Shown one piece after another: positions 54,486-64,000 of a stretch of DNA of 64,000 nucleotides. The translations under genes were made by a program, and so were the position numbers. The notes under the pieces are model-generated. The model had not been told where the DNA came from and did no database searches. It saw nothing but the letters and a program-made list of their open reading frames with translations. The number at the start of each line of letters is the position of its first letter. Position 1 is the stretch's first letter. Source of the stretch: Rhodanobacter sp. (GTDB lineage Bacteria; Pseudomonadota; Gammaproteobacteria; Xanthomonadales; Rhodanobacteraceae). The stretch covers positions 62,001 through 126,000 of the forward strand of contig SCSE01000062.1 in NCBI GenBank assembly GCA_004298015.1, read 5' to 3'.

Positions 54486-56045
54486 ATGCTCAGCTTCCAA
54501 TTCGACAACGCGTTGATCCGCGACCTGCCTGGCGATCCGCAGCAGGGCCCGCAGGTGCGCCAGGTGGAAGGCGCGCTGTATTCGCGCGTCGACCCGACAC
54601 CGGTACCGGCACCGCACCTGCTGGCGCATTCGGCGGACATGGCGGCGGTGCTCGATATCGATGAAGCCGATGTCGCCATGCCGGACTTTGCCCAGGTGTT
54701 CGGCGGCAATGCCTTGCTCGATGGCATGCAGCCGTTTGCCGGCAACTACGGAGGGCACCAGTTCGGCAACTGGGCCGGCCAGCTCGGTGACGGTCGGGCG
54801 ATCTCGCTGGGCGAGGCGATCAATGCCGCGGGGCAGCGCTGGGAGCTGCAGCTCAAGGGTGCCGGGAAAACGCCGTATTCGCGTGGCGCGGACGGTCGCG
54901 CGGTGTTGCGCTCGTCGCTGCGGGAGTTTCTGTGCAGCGAAGCGATGCACCATCTGGGCGTGCCGACCACCCGTGCACTGAGTCTGGTCGATACCGGCGC
55001 AGCGGTCATGCGCGACATGTTCTACGACGGCCATGCGGCCCCGGAACCGGGCGCGATCGTCTGCCGCGTCGCGCCCTCGTTCCTCCGTTTCGGTCACTTC
55101 GAGTTGCCGGCCTCGCGCGGCGATACCGGCTTGCTGAGGCAGTTGGTGGACTTCACCATCCGCCGCGATTTCCCGCAGCTCGAAGGCGCGGGTGAGCCGC
55201 TTTACGCGGCCTGGTTCAGCCAGGTCTGCGAGCGCACGGCGGTGATGATCGCGCACTGGATGCGCGTGGGTTTCGTGCACGGGGTGATGAATACCGACAA
55301 CATGTCGATCCTCGGGCTGACCATCGACTACGGCCCGTACGGCTGGGTCGACAACTACGATCCCGACTGGACGCCGAATACCACCGATGCACAGCGTCGC
55401 CGTTACCGCTTCGGCCAGCAGCCGGATGTAGCGTGGTGGAATCTGAGCCGGTTGGCGGGGGCGCTGGCGCCGTTGTTTTCCAGCGTCGAACCGTTGCAGG
55501 CCGGACTGGATCATTACACGGCGGTCTACGCCGCTGCCGACCGCGCCACCATCGCCGCCAAGCTCGGCCTGGCGGCATGCCGCGATGAGGATGTGGCGCT
55601 GATGCAGTCGTTGCAGTCGTTGATGCAGCAGGCTGAGATCGACATGACGCTGTGGTTTCGTGCGCTCGCCCATGTCGATGCTGCGGCGCCGTTGCTGGAG
55701 CCGATGCGCGAGGCGTTCTATGACGCCGCAAAGCAGGCGGCGGCCGAACCGGCGTTGCGCGACTGGCTGGCGCGGTATGCGGCGCGGTTGCGTGACGATC
55801 CGCTGTCCGCCACCCAACGGCGCGAGCAGATGCGCCTGGCCAACCCCCGCTACGTGCTGCGCAATTACCTGGCGCAGCAGGCGATCGATCGGGCGACGCG
55901 GGGCGATGCCGCCGGCATCCATGAGCTGCTCGAGGTGATGCGCCATCCGTATGACGATCAGCCCGGCCGCGAGGCGTATGCGCAGCGCCGTCCCGACTGG
56001 GCACGGCACAAGGCCGGTTGCTCGATGCTGTCGTGCAGTTCGTGA
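54486..56045 (+). CDS. selO: Protein adenylyltransferase SelO (YdiU)
   Basis: A 519-residue pseudokinase-fold enzyme that transfers AMP to Ser/Thr/Tyr of target proteins, linked to redox stress. Seen: [86 protein letters not shown]. The C terminus SMLSCSS carries a cysteine at the position of the eukaryotic selenocysteine. ATG 54486 is conserved. A 544-residue antisense ORF in the track is a shadow. Confidence 0.93.
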   Translation: MLSFQFDNALIRDLPGDPQQGPQVRQVEGALYSRVDPTPVPAPHLLAHSADMAAVLDIDEADVAMPDFAQVFGGNALLDGMQPFAGNYGGHQFGNWAGQLGDGRAISLGEAINAAGQRWELQLKGAGKTPYSRGADGRAVLRSSLREFLCSEAMHHLGVPTTRALSLVDTGAAVMRDMFYDGHAAPEPGAIVCRVAPSFLRFGHFELPASRGDTGLLRQLVDFTIRRDFPQLEGAGEPLYAAWFSQVCERTAVMIAHWMRVGFVHGVMNTDNMSILGLTIDYGPYGWVDNYDPDWTPNTTDAQRRRYRFGQQPDVAWWNLSRLAGALAPLFSSVEPLQAGLDHYTAVYAAADRATIAAKLGLAACRDEDVALMQSLQSLMQQAEIDMTLWFRALAHVDAAAPLLEPMREAFYDAAKQAAAEPALRDWLARYAARLRDDPLSATQRREQMRLANPRYVLRNYLAQQAIDRATRGDAAGIHELLEVMRHPYDDQPGREAYAQRRPDWARHKAGCSMLSCSS

Positions 56046-56059
56046 TCGGCTGATGGGCG

Positions 56060-56090
56060 AACCCGGGACTGGCGTGGCCAGCCCCGGGTT
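56060..56090. terminator. Strong hairpin between convergent selO and tRNA-Arg
   Basis: AACCCGGG-A-CTGGC-GTG-GCCAG-C-CCCGGGTT: 13 pairs with one mismatch. It starts 15 bases after the selO stop and 7 bases beyond the tRNA 3' end. No T run on either strand, but the position suits a two-way 3' structure. Confidence 0.55.
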
Positions 56091-56096
56091 TGCGAA

Positions 56097-56173
56097 TGGT
56101 GCCCCCGATACGATTCGAACGTACGACCTGTCCCTTAGGAGGGGACCGCTCTATCCAGCTGAGCTACGGGGGC
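56097..56173 (-). tRNA. tRNA-Arg (anticodon CCT)
   Basis: The reverse strand folds as a full cloverleaf: acceptor GCCCCCG/CGGGGGC, D arm GCTC-AGCTGGATA-GAGC, anticodon stem GTCCC with loop CTCCTAA and GGGAC, T arm TTCGAAT. The anticodon CCT reads AGG (Arg). Discriminator A and an encoded CCA follow. It reads rare AGG codons. It stands alone between selO and the ALDH gene. Confidence 0.95.
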
Positions 56174-56355
56174 CTGGGCGGCTGTCGGACGTTGCGATCA
56201 AAGCCCGACAGGCTCCGGGGCGGGATTTTCGCATGGATCTGCCGAGGGCGCGATCCGCTTGCGCCAGTGTGCCGGGAGGTGGCCTGCTAGAATGGCCGTT
56301 TTTCCCGTCTTCACCATCGTGCCGGCGGGCACCATGCACGTTTCAGGAGCCAGGT

Positions 56356-57891
56356 ATGTCCCATGCAATCCTCACCTCTCTCGGTCTCGGCGATACGCTT
56401 TCCGGCACTTATCTCGGTCAGGGCGAGTGGTCCAAGACCACCGACGCCGGCACGCTGCAGCCGCTGAATCCGGCAACCGGCGAGGTGATCGCCACGGTGC
56501 ACGCGTCCAGCGCCGCCGACTATGAAATCATTGTCAAGCGCGCGCAGGAAGCGTTTGCGGTGTGGCGCACCACGCCGGCGCCGCTGCGCGGCGAAGCGGT
56601 GCGCCTGTGCGGTGAGGCACTGCGCAAGCACAAGGATGCGCTGGGCTCGCTGGTCTCGCTGGAGATGGGCAAGATCAAGCCCGAGGGTGACGGCGAAGTG
56701 CAGGAGATGATCGACATCGCCGATTTCGCGGTGGGTCAGAGCCGGATGCTGTACGGCTACACCATGCATTCGGAGCGTCCCGGCCACCGCATGTACGAGC
56801 AGTACCACCCGCTGGGCGTGGTCGGCATCATCAGCGCCTTCAATTTCCCGGTCGCGGTGTGGGCGTGGAACGCGATGCTGGCGGCCGCCTGCGGCGATAT
56901 CTGCATCTGGAAGCCGTCGCCGAAGACGCCGCTGACCGCGATCGCCACGATGAAGATCTGCAACGAGGCCTTGAAAGACGGCGGCTATCCGGATCTGTTC
57001 TTCCTGTTCAACGATGCCGGCACCGAGCTGGCGCAAAACTTTGTCGACGACAAGCGCGTGGGCCTGATCAGCTTCACCGGTTCGACCAAGGTCGGGCGCA
57101 CCGTCGGCGAGCGCGTGGCCAGGCGCATGGGTCGCTCGCTGCTGGAGCTGGGCGGCAACAACGCGATCATCCTCGACGAGTCGGCCGATCTGAAGCTGGC
57201 GATTCCGGGCATCGTGTTCGGTTCGGTCGGTACTGCGGCCCAGCGCTGCACCTCGACCCGTCGCCTGTTCGTGCATGAGTCGATCTACGACAACGTGCTG
57301 CAGACCCTGGTCAAGGCGTACGGGCAGGTCGAGGGCAAGATCGGCGATCCCAACGACGCCAGCACGCTGATGGGCCCGCTCAACAGCCAGGATGCGGTGA
57401 AGGGTTATCTGGCGGCGATCGAGAAAGCCAAGGCGGCCGGCGGCACGGTGGCTACCGGCGGCAAGGCGCTGACCGAGCGCAAGGGCAACTTCGTGTTGCC
57501 GACGATCATCACCGGGCTGAAGAACTCCGACGAGGTGGTGCAGACTGAAACGTTCGCGCCAATTCTCTATGTGATGAAGTTCAAGACCCTCGACGAGGCG
57601 ATCGAACTGCAAAACGGCGTACCGCAGGGTCTGTCCTCGGCGATCTTTACGCAGAACCTGAAATCCGCCGAGAAGTACCTGTCGGCGGCGGGCTCGGATT
57701 GCGGCATCTCCAACGTCAACATCGGTACTTCCGGTGCCGAGATCGGTGGTGCGTTCGGCGGCGAGAAGGAAACCGGCGGCGGTCGCGAGTCCGGCTCGGA
57801 TGCGTGGAAGGCCTACATGCGCCGCCAGACCAATACCATCAACTACTCCGACTCGTTGCCGCTGGCCCAGGGCATCAAGTTCGACCTGTAG
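56356..57891 (+). CDS. ALDH7-family aldehyde dehydrogenase (aminoadipate-semialdehyde dehydrogenase-like)
   Basis: A 511-residue NAD-dependent aldehyde dehydrogenase. Seen: [34 protein letters not shown], the catalytic glutamate in [11 protein letters not shown], the catalytic cysteine in [16 protein letters not shown], and [15 protein letters not shown]. The pattern is that of ALDH7A1/AmaB, which oxidises aminoadipate semialdehyde in lysine breakdown, but related proteins handle other aldehydes. ATG 56356 with AGGAGC upstream is right; the track ORF start at 55951 lies in selO. Confidence 0.9.
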   Translation: MSHAILTSLGLGDTLSGTYLGQGEWSKTTDAGTLQPLNPATGEVIATVHASSAADYEIIVKRAQEAFAVWRTTPAPLRGEAVRLCGEALRKHKDALGSLVSLEMGKIKPEGDGEVQEMIDIADFAVGQSRMLYGYTMHSERPGHRMYEQYHPLGVVGIISAFNFPVAVWAWNAMLAAACGDICIWKPSPKTPLTAIATMKICNEALKDGGYPDLFFLFNDAGTELAQNFVDDKRVGLISFTGSTKVGRTVGERVARRMGRSLLELGGNNAIILDESADLKLAIPGIVFGSVGTAAQRCTSTRRLFVHESIYDNVLQTLVKAYGQVEGKIGDPNDASTLMGPLNSQDAVKGYLAAIEKAKAAGGTVATGGKALTERKGNFVLPTIITGLKNSDEVVQTETFAPILYVMKFKTLDEAIELQNGVPQGLSSAIFTQNLKSAEKYLSAAGSDCGISNVNIGTSGAEIGGAFGGEKETGGGRESGSDAWKAYMRRQTNTINYSDSLPLAQGIKFDL

Positions 57892-57991
57892 GCCACACTT
57901 CCCATGGCAAGCGCATCGCGGGCGCGCTATCGTCCGCGATGCGTGGCTACACGCACTGCGACGTCCTGTCTTGACATGAGGGAGCAAGCCG

Positions 57992-58291
57992 ATGAGCTAT
58001 CACGCTTCGCAAAGTCCGGTCTCCAACAGCAACTCGCTGGCCGTGGTCAGCCTGGTCTTCGGCATTCTGGCGTGGTGCGTGTTGCCCATTGTCGGTGCGA
58101 TCGTGGCGATTGTCTGCGGTCACCTGGCGCGTGGCGAAATCCGTCGCGCACCGCCCGATGCACCTCTTGAAGGCAGTGGCATGGCGCTGGCGGGGCTGGT
58201 ACTCGGTTATGTGCAGTTGGTCTTCGGCGTGCTCGCCATGTTGCTGGTGTTCGGCTTGATCTTCCTCGGCTTCCACACGGGTTGGCATTGA
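57992..58291 (+). CDS. DUF4190-family small membrane protein
   Basis: A 99-residue protein with two hydrophobic helices around a polar hinge (SLVFGILAWCVLPIVGAIVAIVCGHLARGEIRRAP and GMALAGLVLGYVQLVFGVLAMLLVFGLIFLGF). The GHLARGEIRR and GMALAGLVLGY segments are typical of DUF4190. Function unknown; such proteins sit in the inner membrane. The next gene starts 6 bases later. Confidence 0.8.
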   Translation: MSYHASQSPVSNSNSLAVVSLVFGILAWCVLPIVGAIVAIVCGHLARGEIRRAPPDAPLEGSGMALAGLVLGYVQLVFGVLAMLLVFGLIFLGFHTGWH

Positions 58292-58297
58292 GCTTCC

Positions 58298-59074
58298 ATG
58301 ACGTCACTTTCACTTTCCCCACCCTTTGATTTTCACGCTTGCCGTGTCGTCGTCGCTGGCGGCAGTCGCGGCATCGGTCGCAGCATTGCGCTGGCCTTTG
58401 CGCAGGCTGGTGCCGCAGTGTCGATATGCGCGCGCGGTCTGGACGCGCTCGAACAGACCCGCCAGGCGATCGCTGCCCACGGTGGGGTGGCCCATGCGCA
58501 GGCCTGCGACCTGGCTGATCCCGACGCGATCAAGGCGTATATCGCCGCTGCTGCCGAGGCGCTGGGTGGCATCGACGTGCTGGTCAACAATGGCACCGGC
58601 TACGGTTTCGACGACGACGAGGACGGTTGGGCGGCGGGCATCAACGTGGATCTTCTCGCTGCCGTGAGGGCCTCGCGGGCCGCGCTGCCGTTCCTGCAGG
58701 CCTCGGCCTTTGCGAGCATCCTGCACATGTCATCGATTGCCGCCCTGCGTCCGCGTGCCAGCGGTGCACCGTATGCGGCGGTCAAGGCAGCGCTGTCGCA
58801 ATACACCGGTTCGCAGGCTCTGGCACTGGCGCCGCAGCGTATCCGCGTCAACGCCATCGCACCCGGCTCGATCGAGTTCCCCGACGGGCTGTGGGACCGG
58901 CGCAGCCGCGAGATGCCCGCGGTGTATCAGTCGACGCTGGCACGGATACCGTTCGGCCGTTTCGGTACGCCGGAGGAAATTGCCCACGCGGCGCTGTTCC
59001 TCGCCTCGCCGTGGGCAGGCTGGATCACCGGTCAGACCCTGGTGGTCGATGGCGGACAGATGCTCAATGGCTGA
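58298..59074 (+). CDS. SDR-family oxidoreductase
   Basis: A 258-residue classical SDR: cofactor motif VVVAGGSRGIGRSIALAFAQAG, NNGTGYGF, the active-site serine in LHMSSIAALRPRA and the YxxxK motif in APYAAVKAALSQYTG, with INAIAPGSIEFP and the C-terminal GQTLVVDGGQML. The active site is intact (compare 45500-46288). NAD or NADP use and substrate are unknown. It starts 6 bases after the DUF4190 gene. Confidence 0.88.
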   Translation: MTSLSLSPPFDFHACRVVVAGGSRGIGRSIALAFAQAGAAVSICARGLDALEQTRQAIAAHGGVAHAQACDLADPDAIKAYIAAAAEALGGIDVLVNNGTGYGFDDDEDGWAAGINVDLLAAVRASRAALPFLQASAFASILHMSSIAALRPRASGAPYAAVKAALSQYTGSQALALAPQRIRVNAIAPGSIEFPDGLWDRRSREMPAVYQSTLARIPFGRFGTPEEIAHAALFLASPWAGWITGQTLVVDGGQMLNG

Positions 59075-59158
59075 GCGGATGACTGGGCACCGGCAACCCG
59101 CCATCGGGCCTGCGCTGTTTTTGCCGATTCCCGTTTCCGCTGCTGCGGCGTCGCTGAC

Positions 59159-59926
59159 ATGAACGAGCGGCACCCCACCGAGCGCTTCAGCGACCGTGTC
59201 GACAACTACGTGCGTTACCGGCCCGACTATCCGCCGGCATTGCTGGACTGGTTGCAGCGCGAGCTGGCCGTGGATACCGGCTGGCGGGTGGCCGATATCG
59301 GCGCGGGCACCGGGATCTCGTCACGGCTCTTGCTCGAGGGCGGTTATCAGGTGATCGCGGTGGAGCCGAATGCGCCGATGCGCGCCGCCGCCGAGCGCGA
59401 CCTGGCTGCGTACGCGGGCTTTCGTGCCGTCGACGGGCGCGCCGATGCGACCGGGCTGGCTGCGGCCAGTATCGACCTGATCACGGTGGCGCAGGCGTTC
59501 CACTGGTTTGACGAGCAAACCACGCGAGGTGAATTTGCCCGCATTCTGCGGCCGGACGGGTTGGCCGCGATCTGGTGGAACTCGCGCCGCCTGGTCGGTA
59601 CGCCCTTTCTGGAAGGGTATGAAGCGCTGCTGAGAGCCTGGGGTACTGACTACGAAAGCGTGGCCGAGCGCTACCCGGATGACTCGCAGATGCGCGCCTG
59701 GTTTGCCGATGGCTACCGCGCCGGTGCCCGTTTCGCGCATTGCCAGCAGCTGGATTTCGAGGGCTTGCGCGGACGCCTGATGTCCTCATCGTATGTGCCT
59801 CCCGCCGGACATCCGAATCATCAGCCGATGTTGCAGGCGTTGCGTGAGCTGTTCGATGCCTGCGCTGTACAAGGCAGGATAAGCTTCGACTACGACACCC
59901 GCATTTTCGCGGGCCATTTGGTCTGA
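59159..59926 (+). CDS. Class I SAM-dependent methyltransferase
   Basis: A 255-residue Methyltransf_11-type protein: RFSDRVDNYVRYRPDYPP start, motif I VADIGAGTGISSRLLLEGG, acidic VEPNAPM, DGRADATGL and motif IV ITVAQAFHWFD, then WNSRRLVGTPFLEGYEALL. The FHWFD and NxRR pattern recalls small-molecule methyltransferases of unknown substrate. It lies 3 bases upstream of pyrD, probably in one operon. Confidence 0.85.
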   Translation: MNERHPTERFSDRVDNYVRYRPDYPPALLDWLQRELAVDTGWRVADIGAGTGISSRLLLEGGYQVIAVEPNAPMRAAAERDLAAYAGFRAVDGRADATGLAAASIDLITVAQAFHWFDEQTTRGEFARILRPDGLAAIWWNSRRLVGTPFLEGYEALLRAWGTDYESVAERYPDDSQMRAWFADGYRAGARFAHCQQLDFEGLRGRLMSSSYVPPAGHPNHQPMLQALRELFDACAVQGRISFDYDTRIFAGHLV

Positions 59927-59929
59927 TTC

Positions 59930-60967
59930 ATGTACGACTACCTGCGTCCGCTGCTGTTCAGGCTCGATGCCGAGACGGCTCATCGACTGACCCTCTACGG
60001 CCTGGGAGTGGCCCAGCGCAGCCACTTCGCGCACTGGATCGCCACGCCGCCGGCGGATTTGCCGACCACGGTTTTCGGTATCGACTTTCCCAATCCGGTC
60101 GGTCTTGCCGCCGGGCTCGACAAGAATGCCGAACATCTCGATGCGCTGGATGCGCTCGGCTTCGGTTTTATCGAGGTCGGCACGGTGACGCCAAAGCCGC
60201 AGCCGGGCAACGACAAACCACGGATGTTCCGGCTGCCGCAGCACGAGGCGATCATCAACCGGATGGGCTTCAACAACGCCGGCGTCGAGGTGCTGGTGCG
60301 CAACGTGCAACAGTCCGCTTACCACGGTGTACTCGGTATCAATATCGGCAAGAACAAGGACACCCCGAACGAGAAGGCCATCAACGACTACCTGACCTGT
60401 CTGCATCGGGTCTACGAGCATGCCAGCTACATCACCATCAATATCTCCTCGCCGAATACGCAGGGTCTGCGCGATCTGCAGCAGGAAGCCACGCTGCGCC
60501 GTTTCATCTCGATGCTGCGCGAGGTGCAGGAGCGGCTCGGCTCGCAGCATGGCCGGCGCAAGCCGATGCTGCTGAAGATCGCTCCGGACCTGACCGAGGC
60601 CGAGCTCGACGCGATGGCCGGTGTGCTGCTGCAGACCGGTATCGACGGCGTGATCTGCAGCAACACCACGATCGATCACGCCGCGGTGGCCGATGACCCG
60701 CGCGGTGGCGAAACCGGTGGCCTGTCGGGCAAGCCGCTGTTTGCCCGTGCCACCGCGGTGCTGGCGGGCATGAGCCAACGCCTACAGGGGCGGATTCCTC
60801 TGATCGGCGTCGGCGGCATTCTCGAGGGCAGCGACGCGGCCGAAAAGCTCGACGCCGGTGCGTCACTGGTGCAGATTTATTCGGGGCTGATCTACCGTGG
60901 GCCGCAGCTGGTGGGCGAGTGCGTGAATGAAATTCGTCGGCAGCGTGGGGACGCAGATGTCGGGTGA
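59930..60967 (+). CDS. pyrD: Dihydroorotate dehydrogenase (quinone)
   Basis: Oxidises dihydroorotate to orotate in pyrimidine synthesis, passing electrons to membrane quinone. The class 2 type is shown by its 345 residues and N-terminal membrane-binding helices ([25 protein letters not shown]). FMN-site and catalytic features: [42 protein letters not shown] with the catalytic serine, ICSNTTIDH and [10 protein letters not shown]. It overlaps murB slightly. Confidence 0.93.
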   Translation: MYDYLRPLLFRLDAETAHRLTLYGLGVAQRSHFAHWIATPPADLPTTVFGIDFPNPVGLAAGLDKNAEHLDALDALGFGFIEVGTVTPKPQPGNDKPRMFRLPQHEAIINRMGFNNAGVEVLVRNVQQSAYHGVLGINIGKNKDTPNEKAINDYLTCLHRVYEHASYITINISSPNTQGLRDLQQEATLRRFISMLREVQERLGSQHGRRKPMLLKIAPDLTEAELDAMAGVLLQTGIDGVICSNTTIDHAAVADDPRGGETGGLSGKPLFARATAVLAGMSQRLQGRIPLIGVGGILEGSDAAEKLDAGASLVQIYSGLIYRGPQLVGECVNEIRRQRGDADVG

Positions 60968-62027
60968 GCGCATGAACCTGTCCGCGGCCCGCGTTGACAT
61001 GGGCGGCTATACACTCACCGAGCATGCCTCGCTGGCGAGTCGGAACACCTTGCGTGTGGCTGCCAGGGCGAACCTGCTGGCGGAAATGCACGATGCCAGC
61101 AAGCTTCCGGTGCTGCTCGACTACCCGGCGGTACGCCAGGGCAAGCTGCTGGTGTTGGGCGAGGGCAGCAATGTGCTGTTCACCGATGATTTCAACGGCA
61201 CCGTGCTGGTGATGGCGACCCGCGGCGTGCAGGTGGAGAGCGACGGGGATACCGCGCGAATCGCCGTGGCAGCGGGTGAGCGTTGGGACGACTTCGTGCG
61301 CTGGACGCTGGGACAGGGTTATGCCGGACTCGAAAACCTGATCCTGATTCCTGGCACGGTCGGCGCTGCGCCGATCCAGAATATCGGTGCCTACGGTTGC
61401 GAGGTGGCCGAATTCGTGGAAAGCGTCGAGGCCTGGGATACCCGTGAGCGACAGGTCGTAACGCTGGATCACGCCAGTTGCGCCTTTGCTTACCGCGACT
61501 CGCTGTTCAAGCAACAACCGGGGCGTTATATCGTTACCGCCGTGCGCTTTGTGCTGCCGCGCCACCGACCGCTGCGCACCGACTATGCCGGTATCAAGGA
61601 GCAACTGGTACGGATGGGAGTGGACAAACCGGCACCGTTCCATGTCGCCGAGGCGGTGGTCCACTTGCGTACGCGCAAGTTGCCCGACCCGGCGGTGATC
61701 GGCAATGCCGGCAGCTTCTTCAAGAACCCGTTGGTGGATGGCGGGTTGGCGGACCGGCTCACCGGCGAATATCCCGAGCTGACCGCCTGGCCGCAGGCTG
61801 ACGGACGCTGCAAGCTGTCGGCGGCATGGATGATCGAGAGTGCCGGCTTCAAGGGTATGCGCGAGGGTGATGCCGGGATCTCCAACCGGCATGCGTTGGT
61901 ACTGGTCAACCACGGCAATGCCACTGGCTCGGAACTGTGGGCGCTGGCGCAGCGGGTCATGCTCGGCGTGCAGGCGCGGTTTGGCGTGTTGCTGGAACCG
62001 GAGCCGATGGTGATCGGCGCGGACTGA
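60957..62027 (+). CDS. murB: UDP-N-acetylenolpyruvoylglucosamine reductase
   Basis: Reduces UDP-GlcNAc-enolpyruvate to UDP-MurNAc in peptidoglycan synthesis. The E. coli-type (type I) MurB has FAD-binding [43 protein letters not shown] and the C-terminal [14 protein letters not shown] with the catalytic serine, plus the LEPEPMVIG end. Starts at 60957 (MSGERMNLS) or 60972 ([10 protein letters not shown]) are both possible; 60957 overlaps pyrD by 11 bases. Paired with pyrD as in other Xanthomonadales. Confidence 0.9.
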   Translation: MSGERMNLSAARVDMGGYTLTEHASLASRNTLRVAARANLLAEMHDASKLPVLLDYPAVRQGKLLVLGEGSNVLFTDDFNGTVLVMATRGVQVESDGDTARIAVAAGERWDDFVRWTLGQGYAGLENLILIPGTVGAAPIQNIGAYGCEVAEFVESVEAWDTRERQVVTLDHASCAFAYRDSLFKQQPGRYIVTAVRFVLPRHRPLRTDYAGIKEQLVRMGVDKPAPFHVAEAVVHLRTRKLPDPAVIGNAGSFFKNPLVDGGLADRLTGEYPELTAWPQADGRCKLSAAWMIESAGFKGMREGDAGISNRHALVLVNHGNATGSELWALAQRVMLGVQARFGVLLEPEPMVIGAD

Positions 62028-62110
62028 GAGGCTGGGGGGATCGCGGCGGGCGCGATACCATGTGCCGATGTTGTGTCGGTATCCCGGCCGAGTCGAAGGA
62101 TTGTGTACCC

Positions 62111-64000
62111 ATGAGCAGCCGCGTCACCCCCGACAACCCGACGCCGGAGTCCTCCGCGCCAGCATCAAGCGAAACGTCGTCGGCCTCGGCGGTGGATCTG
62201 GCGGACAGCCGGCTGTATATCAACCGCGAACTTTCCCAGCTGCAGTTCAACATCCGCGTGCTGGATCAGGCGCTGGACGAGAGCGCGCCGCTGCTGGAGC
62301 GGCTGAAGTTTCTGCTGATCTTTTCGCGCAACATGGATGAATTTTTCGAGATCCGCGTGGCCGGGCTGAAGGGGCAGATTGCGCTGGACCATGAATTGAT
62401 CGGCCCGGACGGCCTGACGCCGCGCCGCGTGCTGGCCGAGATCAGCGAAATCGCGCACCGTCAGATCGAGCGGCAGTACAGCATCCTCAACGAGCGCATC
62501 CTGCCCGAGCTGGTGGCCCACGGTATCCGCATCGTGCGTCGCAACCAGTGGACGCACAAGCAGAAGCTGTGGGTACGCCGCTATTTTCGTGACGAGGTGG
62601 CGCCGCTGGTGACGCCGATCGGACTGGACCCGACCCATCCGTTTCCCTTGCTGGTGAACAAGAGCCTCAACTTCATCGTGCGGCTGGAAGGGGTCGATGC
62701 GTTCGGGCGCGACTCGGGGCTGGCGATCGTGCCGGCGCCGCGTGTGTTGCCGCGGGTCATCCGCATGCCGGAGTCGATCTGCGAGGGAGGCGACAACTAT
62801 GCGCTGCTGTCCTCGATGCTGCACGCGCACGCCGAGGAGCTGTTTCCCGGCATGCGGGTACTCGGCTGCTATCAGTTCCGGCTCACCCGCAACGCGGATC
62901 TCACACTGGACCCGGAGGACGTCGAGGATCTCGCACTGGCTCTGCGCGGCGAGCTTTACTCGCGCCGTTTCGGCGATGCCGTGCGACTCGAGGTGGCCGA
63001 CAACTGCCCGAAGGACCTCATCGACTACCTGCTTCGCCAGTTCGGCCTCAACGAGTCGGAACTCTACGAGGTGAATGGTCCGGTGAACCTGGCGCGATTG
63101 TTCAGCATCGCCAGCGACACCAGCTATCCGCAGCTCCAATACCCCTCGTTCACGCCGGTATTGCCCAAGGTGCTCAGGCACATCGAGGACCTGTTCCAGG
63201 TGGTTCGCCGGCAGGATGTGTTGCTGCTGCACCCGTACGAATCGTTCTCCCCGGTGGTCGACCTCTTGCGTCAGGCCGCCAAGGACCCGCATGTGCTGGC
63301 GATCAAGCAAACGCTCTACCGCACCGGCGCCAACTCCGAAATTGTCGATGCACTGGTCGACGCAGCCCGCGCCGGCAAGGAAGTCACTGCGGTGGTCGAG
63401 CTGCGCGCCCGCTTCGACGAGGAGTCCAACTTGTCACTGGCGTCGCGGCTGCAGCAGGCCGGTGCGATGGTGATCTATGGCGTGGTCGGCATCAAGACCC
63501 ATGCCAAGCTGATGCTGATCCAGCGCCGCGAGGGCAAGCGGCTGGCGCGGTACGCCCATATGGGGACCGGCAACTACCATACCGGCAATGCCCGGCTTTA
63601 CACCGACTACAGCCTGCTCACCTCGGCGCCGGCGCTGTGCGACGACGTGCACAAGCTGTTCAGCCAGCTCACCGGGATGGGCAAGGTGATGCAGATGAAA
63701 AAGCTGCTGCACGCACCGTTCACGCTGAAGAAGGGTCTGCTCGAGCTGATCGCGGGCGAAACCGCCCATGCGACAGCCGGCAAACCGGCGCAGATCATCC
63801 TCAAGGTCAATGCGTTGACCGAGGCGAAACTGATACGCGCGCTCTACAAGGCGAGTATCGCCGGTGTCTCGGTCGAGCTGATCGTGCGTGGTGTCTGCTG
63901 TCTGCGACCTGGCGTGGCCGGTATTTCGGAGAACATCCGTGTGCGTTCGATCATCGGCCGGTTCCTTGAGCACAGTCGCGTCTACTGGTTTGCCAACGAC
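62111..64000 (+). CDS. ppk: Polyphosphate kinase 1, 3' end beyond window
   Basis: Makes and degrades inorganic polyphosphate from ATP. The frame runs from ATG 62111 to the right edge without a stop, which is why it is missing from the ORF track. After a Ser/Thr/Pro-rich N terminus come the PPK1 blocks: [76 protein letters not shown], and [13 protein letters not shown] with the autophosphorylated histidine, followed by [17 protein letters not shown]. The visible 630 codons cover most of the ~690 usual residues. Confidence 0.93.
   Translation, partial: MSSRVTPDNPTPESSAPASSETSSASAVDLADSRLYINRELSQLQFNIRVLDQALDESAPLLERLKFLLIFSRNMDEFFEIRVAGLKGQIALDHELIGPDGLTPRRVLAEISEIAHRQIERQYSILNERILPELVAHGIRIVRRNQWTHKQKLWVRRYFRDEVAPLVTPIGLDPTHPFPLLVNKSLNFIVRLEGVDAFGRDSGLAIVPAPRVLPRVIRMPESICEGGDNYALLSSMLHAHAEELFPGMRVLGCYQFRLTRNADLTLDPEDVEDLALALRGELYSRRFGDAVRLEVADNCPKDLIDYLLRQFGLNESELYEVNGPVNLARLFSIASDTSYPQLQYPSFTPVLPKVLRHIEDLFQVVRRQDVLLLHPYESFSPVVDLLRQAAKDPHVLAIKQTLYRTGANSEIVDALVDAARAGKEVTAVVELRARFDEESNLSLASRLQQAGAMVIYGVVGIKTHAKLMLIQRREGKRLARYAHMGTGNYHTGNARLYTDYSLLTSAPALCDDVHKLFSQLTGMGKVMQMKKLLHAPFTLKKGLLELIAGETAHATAGKPAQIILKVNALTEAKLIRALYKASIAGVSVELIVRGVCCLRPGVAGISENIRVRSIIGRFLEHSRVYWFAND

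Noticed and set aside
54375-56009. 544-residue minus-strand ORF opposite selO
   Set aside because: Low-complexity Arg/His/Gln-rich product with no domain, fully antisense to a well-supported gene; a GC-codon shadow.
56311-57987. 558-residue minus-strand ORF opposite the ALDH gene
   Set aside because: Same reason: antisense to a conserved enzyme and without protein-like motifs.

Overview
This 64 kb window is GC-rich chromosomal DNA from a gammaproteobacterium of the order Xanthomonadales, most likely the family Rhodanobacteraceae (Rhodanobacter/Dyella/Frateuria type). The best evidence is the arginine cluster. It uses an N-acetylornithine carbamoyltransferase, a fused N-acetylglutamate kinase/synthase and an M20-type acetyl-citrulline deacetylase, which is the Xanthomonadales version of the pathway. 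The cysteine-poor DksA with a Lys/Ala tail, the GTAG-headed REP hairpins and the beta/gamma-type cytochrome b agree. I ran no database search, so the genus is an inference.

Layout. 0-3.7 kb: dksA, sufE, cysS and a glycine-zipper envelope protein. 3.8-13.4 kb: a tightly packed arginine/proline operon (argF, paiB-like, osmC-like, argG, argE, argB/A, argC, argH, proB), preceded by what reads as a classical leader-peptide attenuator. 13.4-28 kb: mostly minus-strand envelope and metabolism genes (ggt, cation efflux, slp, rlmJ, EamA, AsmA, methyltransferase, cyclophilin, YihY, DUF1501/DUF1800). 28-34 kb: a methyltransferase, a stretch of decayed genes (porin tail, RHS fragment), a LytS/LytTR-type two-component pair and an HDOD protein. 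34-41.8 kb: pseudouridine synthases, a flavin monooxygenase, a RIO kinase, FKBP, CDF, yaeQ and an OPT transporter. 41.8-45.3 kb: mprF and a VirJ-type hydrolase, translationally coupled. 45.3-51 kb: a second-type cytochrome bc1 cluster (divergent SDR; Rieske, dihaem cytochrome c4, cytochrome b, cytochrome c1, small membrane protein). 51-64 kb: rsmC-rsuA, selO, tRNA-Arg, an ALDH7-type dehydrogenase, pyrD-murB and the start of ppk.

The most interesting signals are these. (1) A 34-codon, arginine-rich leader ORF upstream of argF ends in GGCCGGGT, which is complementary to the 5' arm of an intrinsic terminator placed before argF; this is the geometry of ribosome-mediated attenuation. (2) The bc1 cluster recalls the Acidithiobacillus pet operons (petABC plus cycA and sdrA). 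It carries a CRP/FNR-type palindrome in class II position and is flanked by imperfect direct repeats. (3) A MITE-like element occurs twice, with TCA target duplications that fall on the TGA stop codons of the neighbouring genes; the short copy looks like a deletion between GTAG repeats. (4) GTAG-headed REP hairpins supply the TAG stop of argC and of rsuA. (5) Three gene products lack or change a key active-site residue (RluF-like protein, SDR, cytochrome b Qo motif).

The supplied ORF track misses the polyphosphate kinase running off the right edge, a 33-residue lysine-rich protein, the tRNA and the pseudogene fragments; these are added here. Many long antisense ORFs in the track are GC-codon shadows and were left out.
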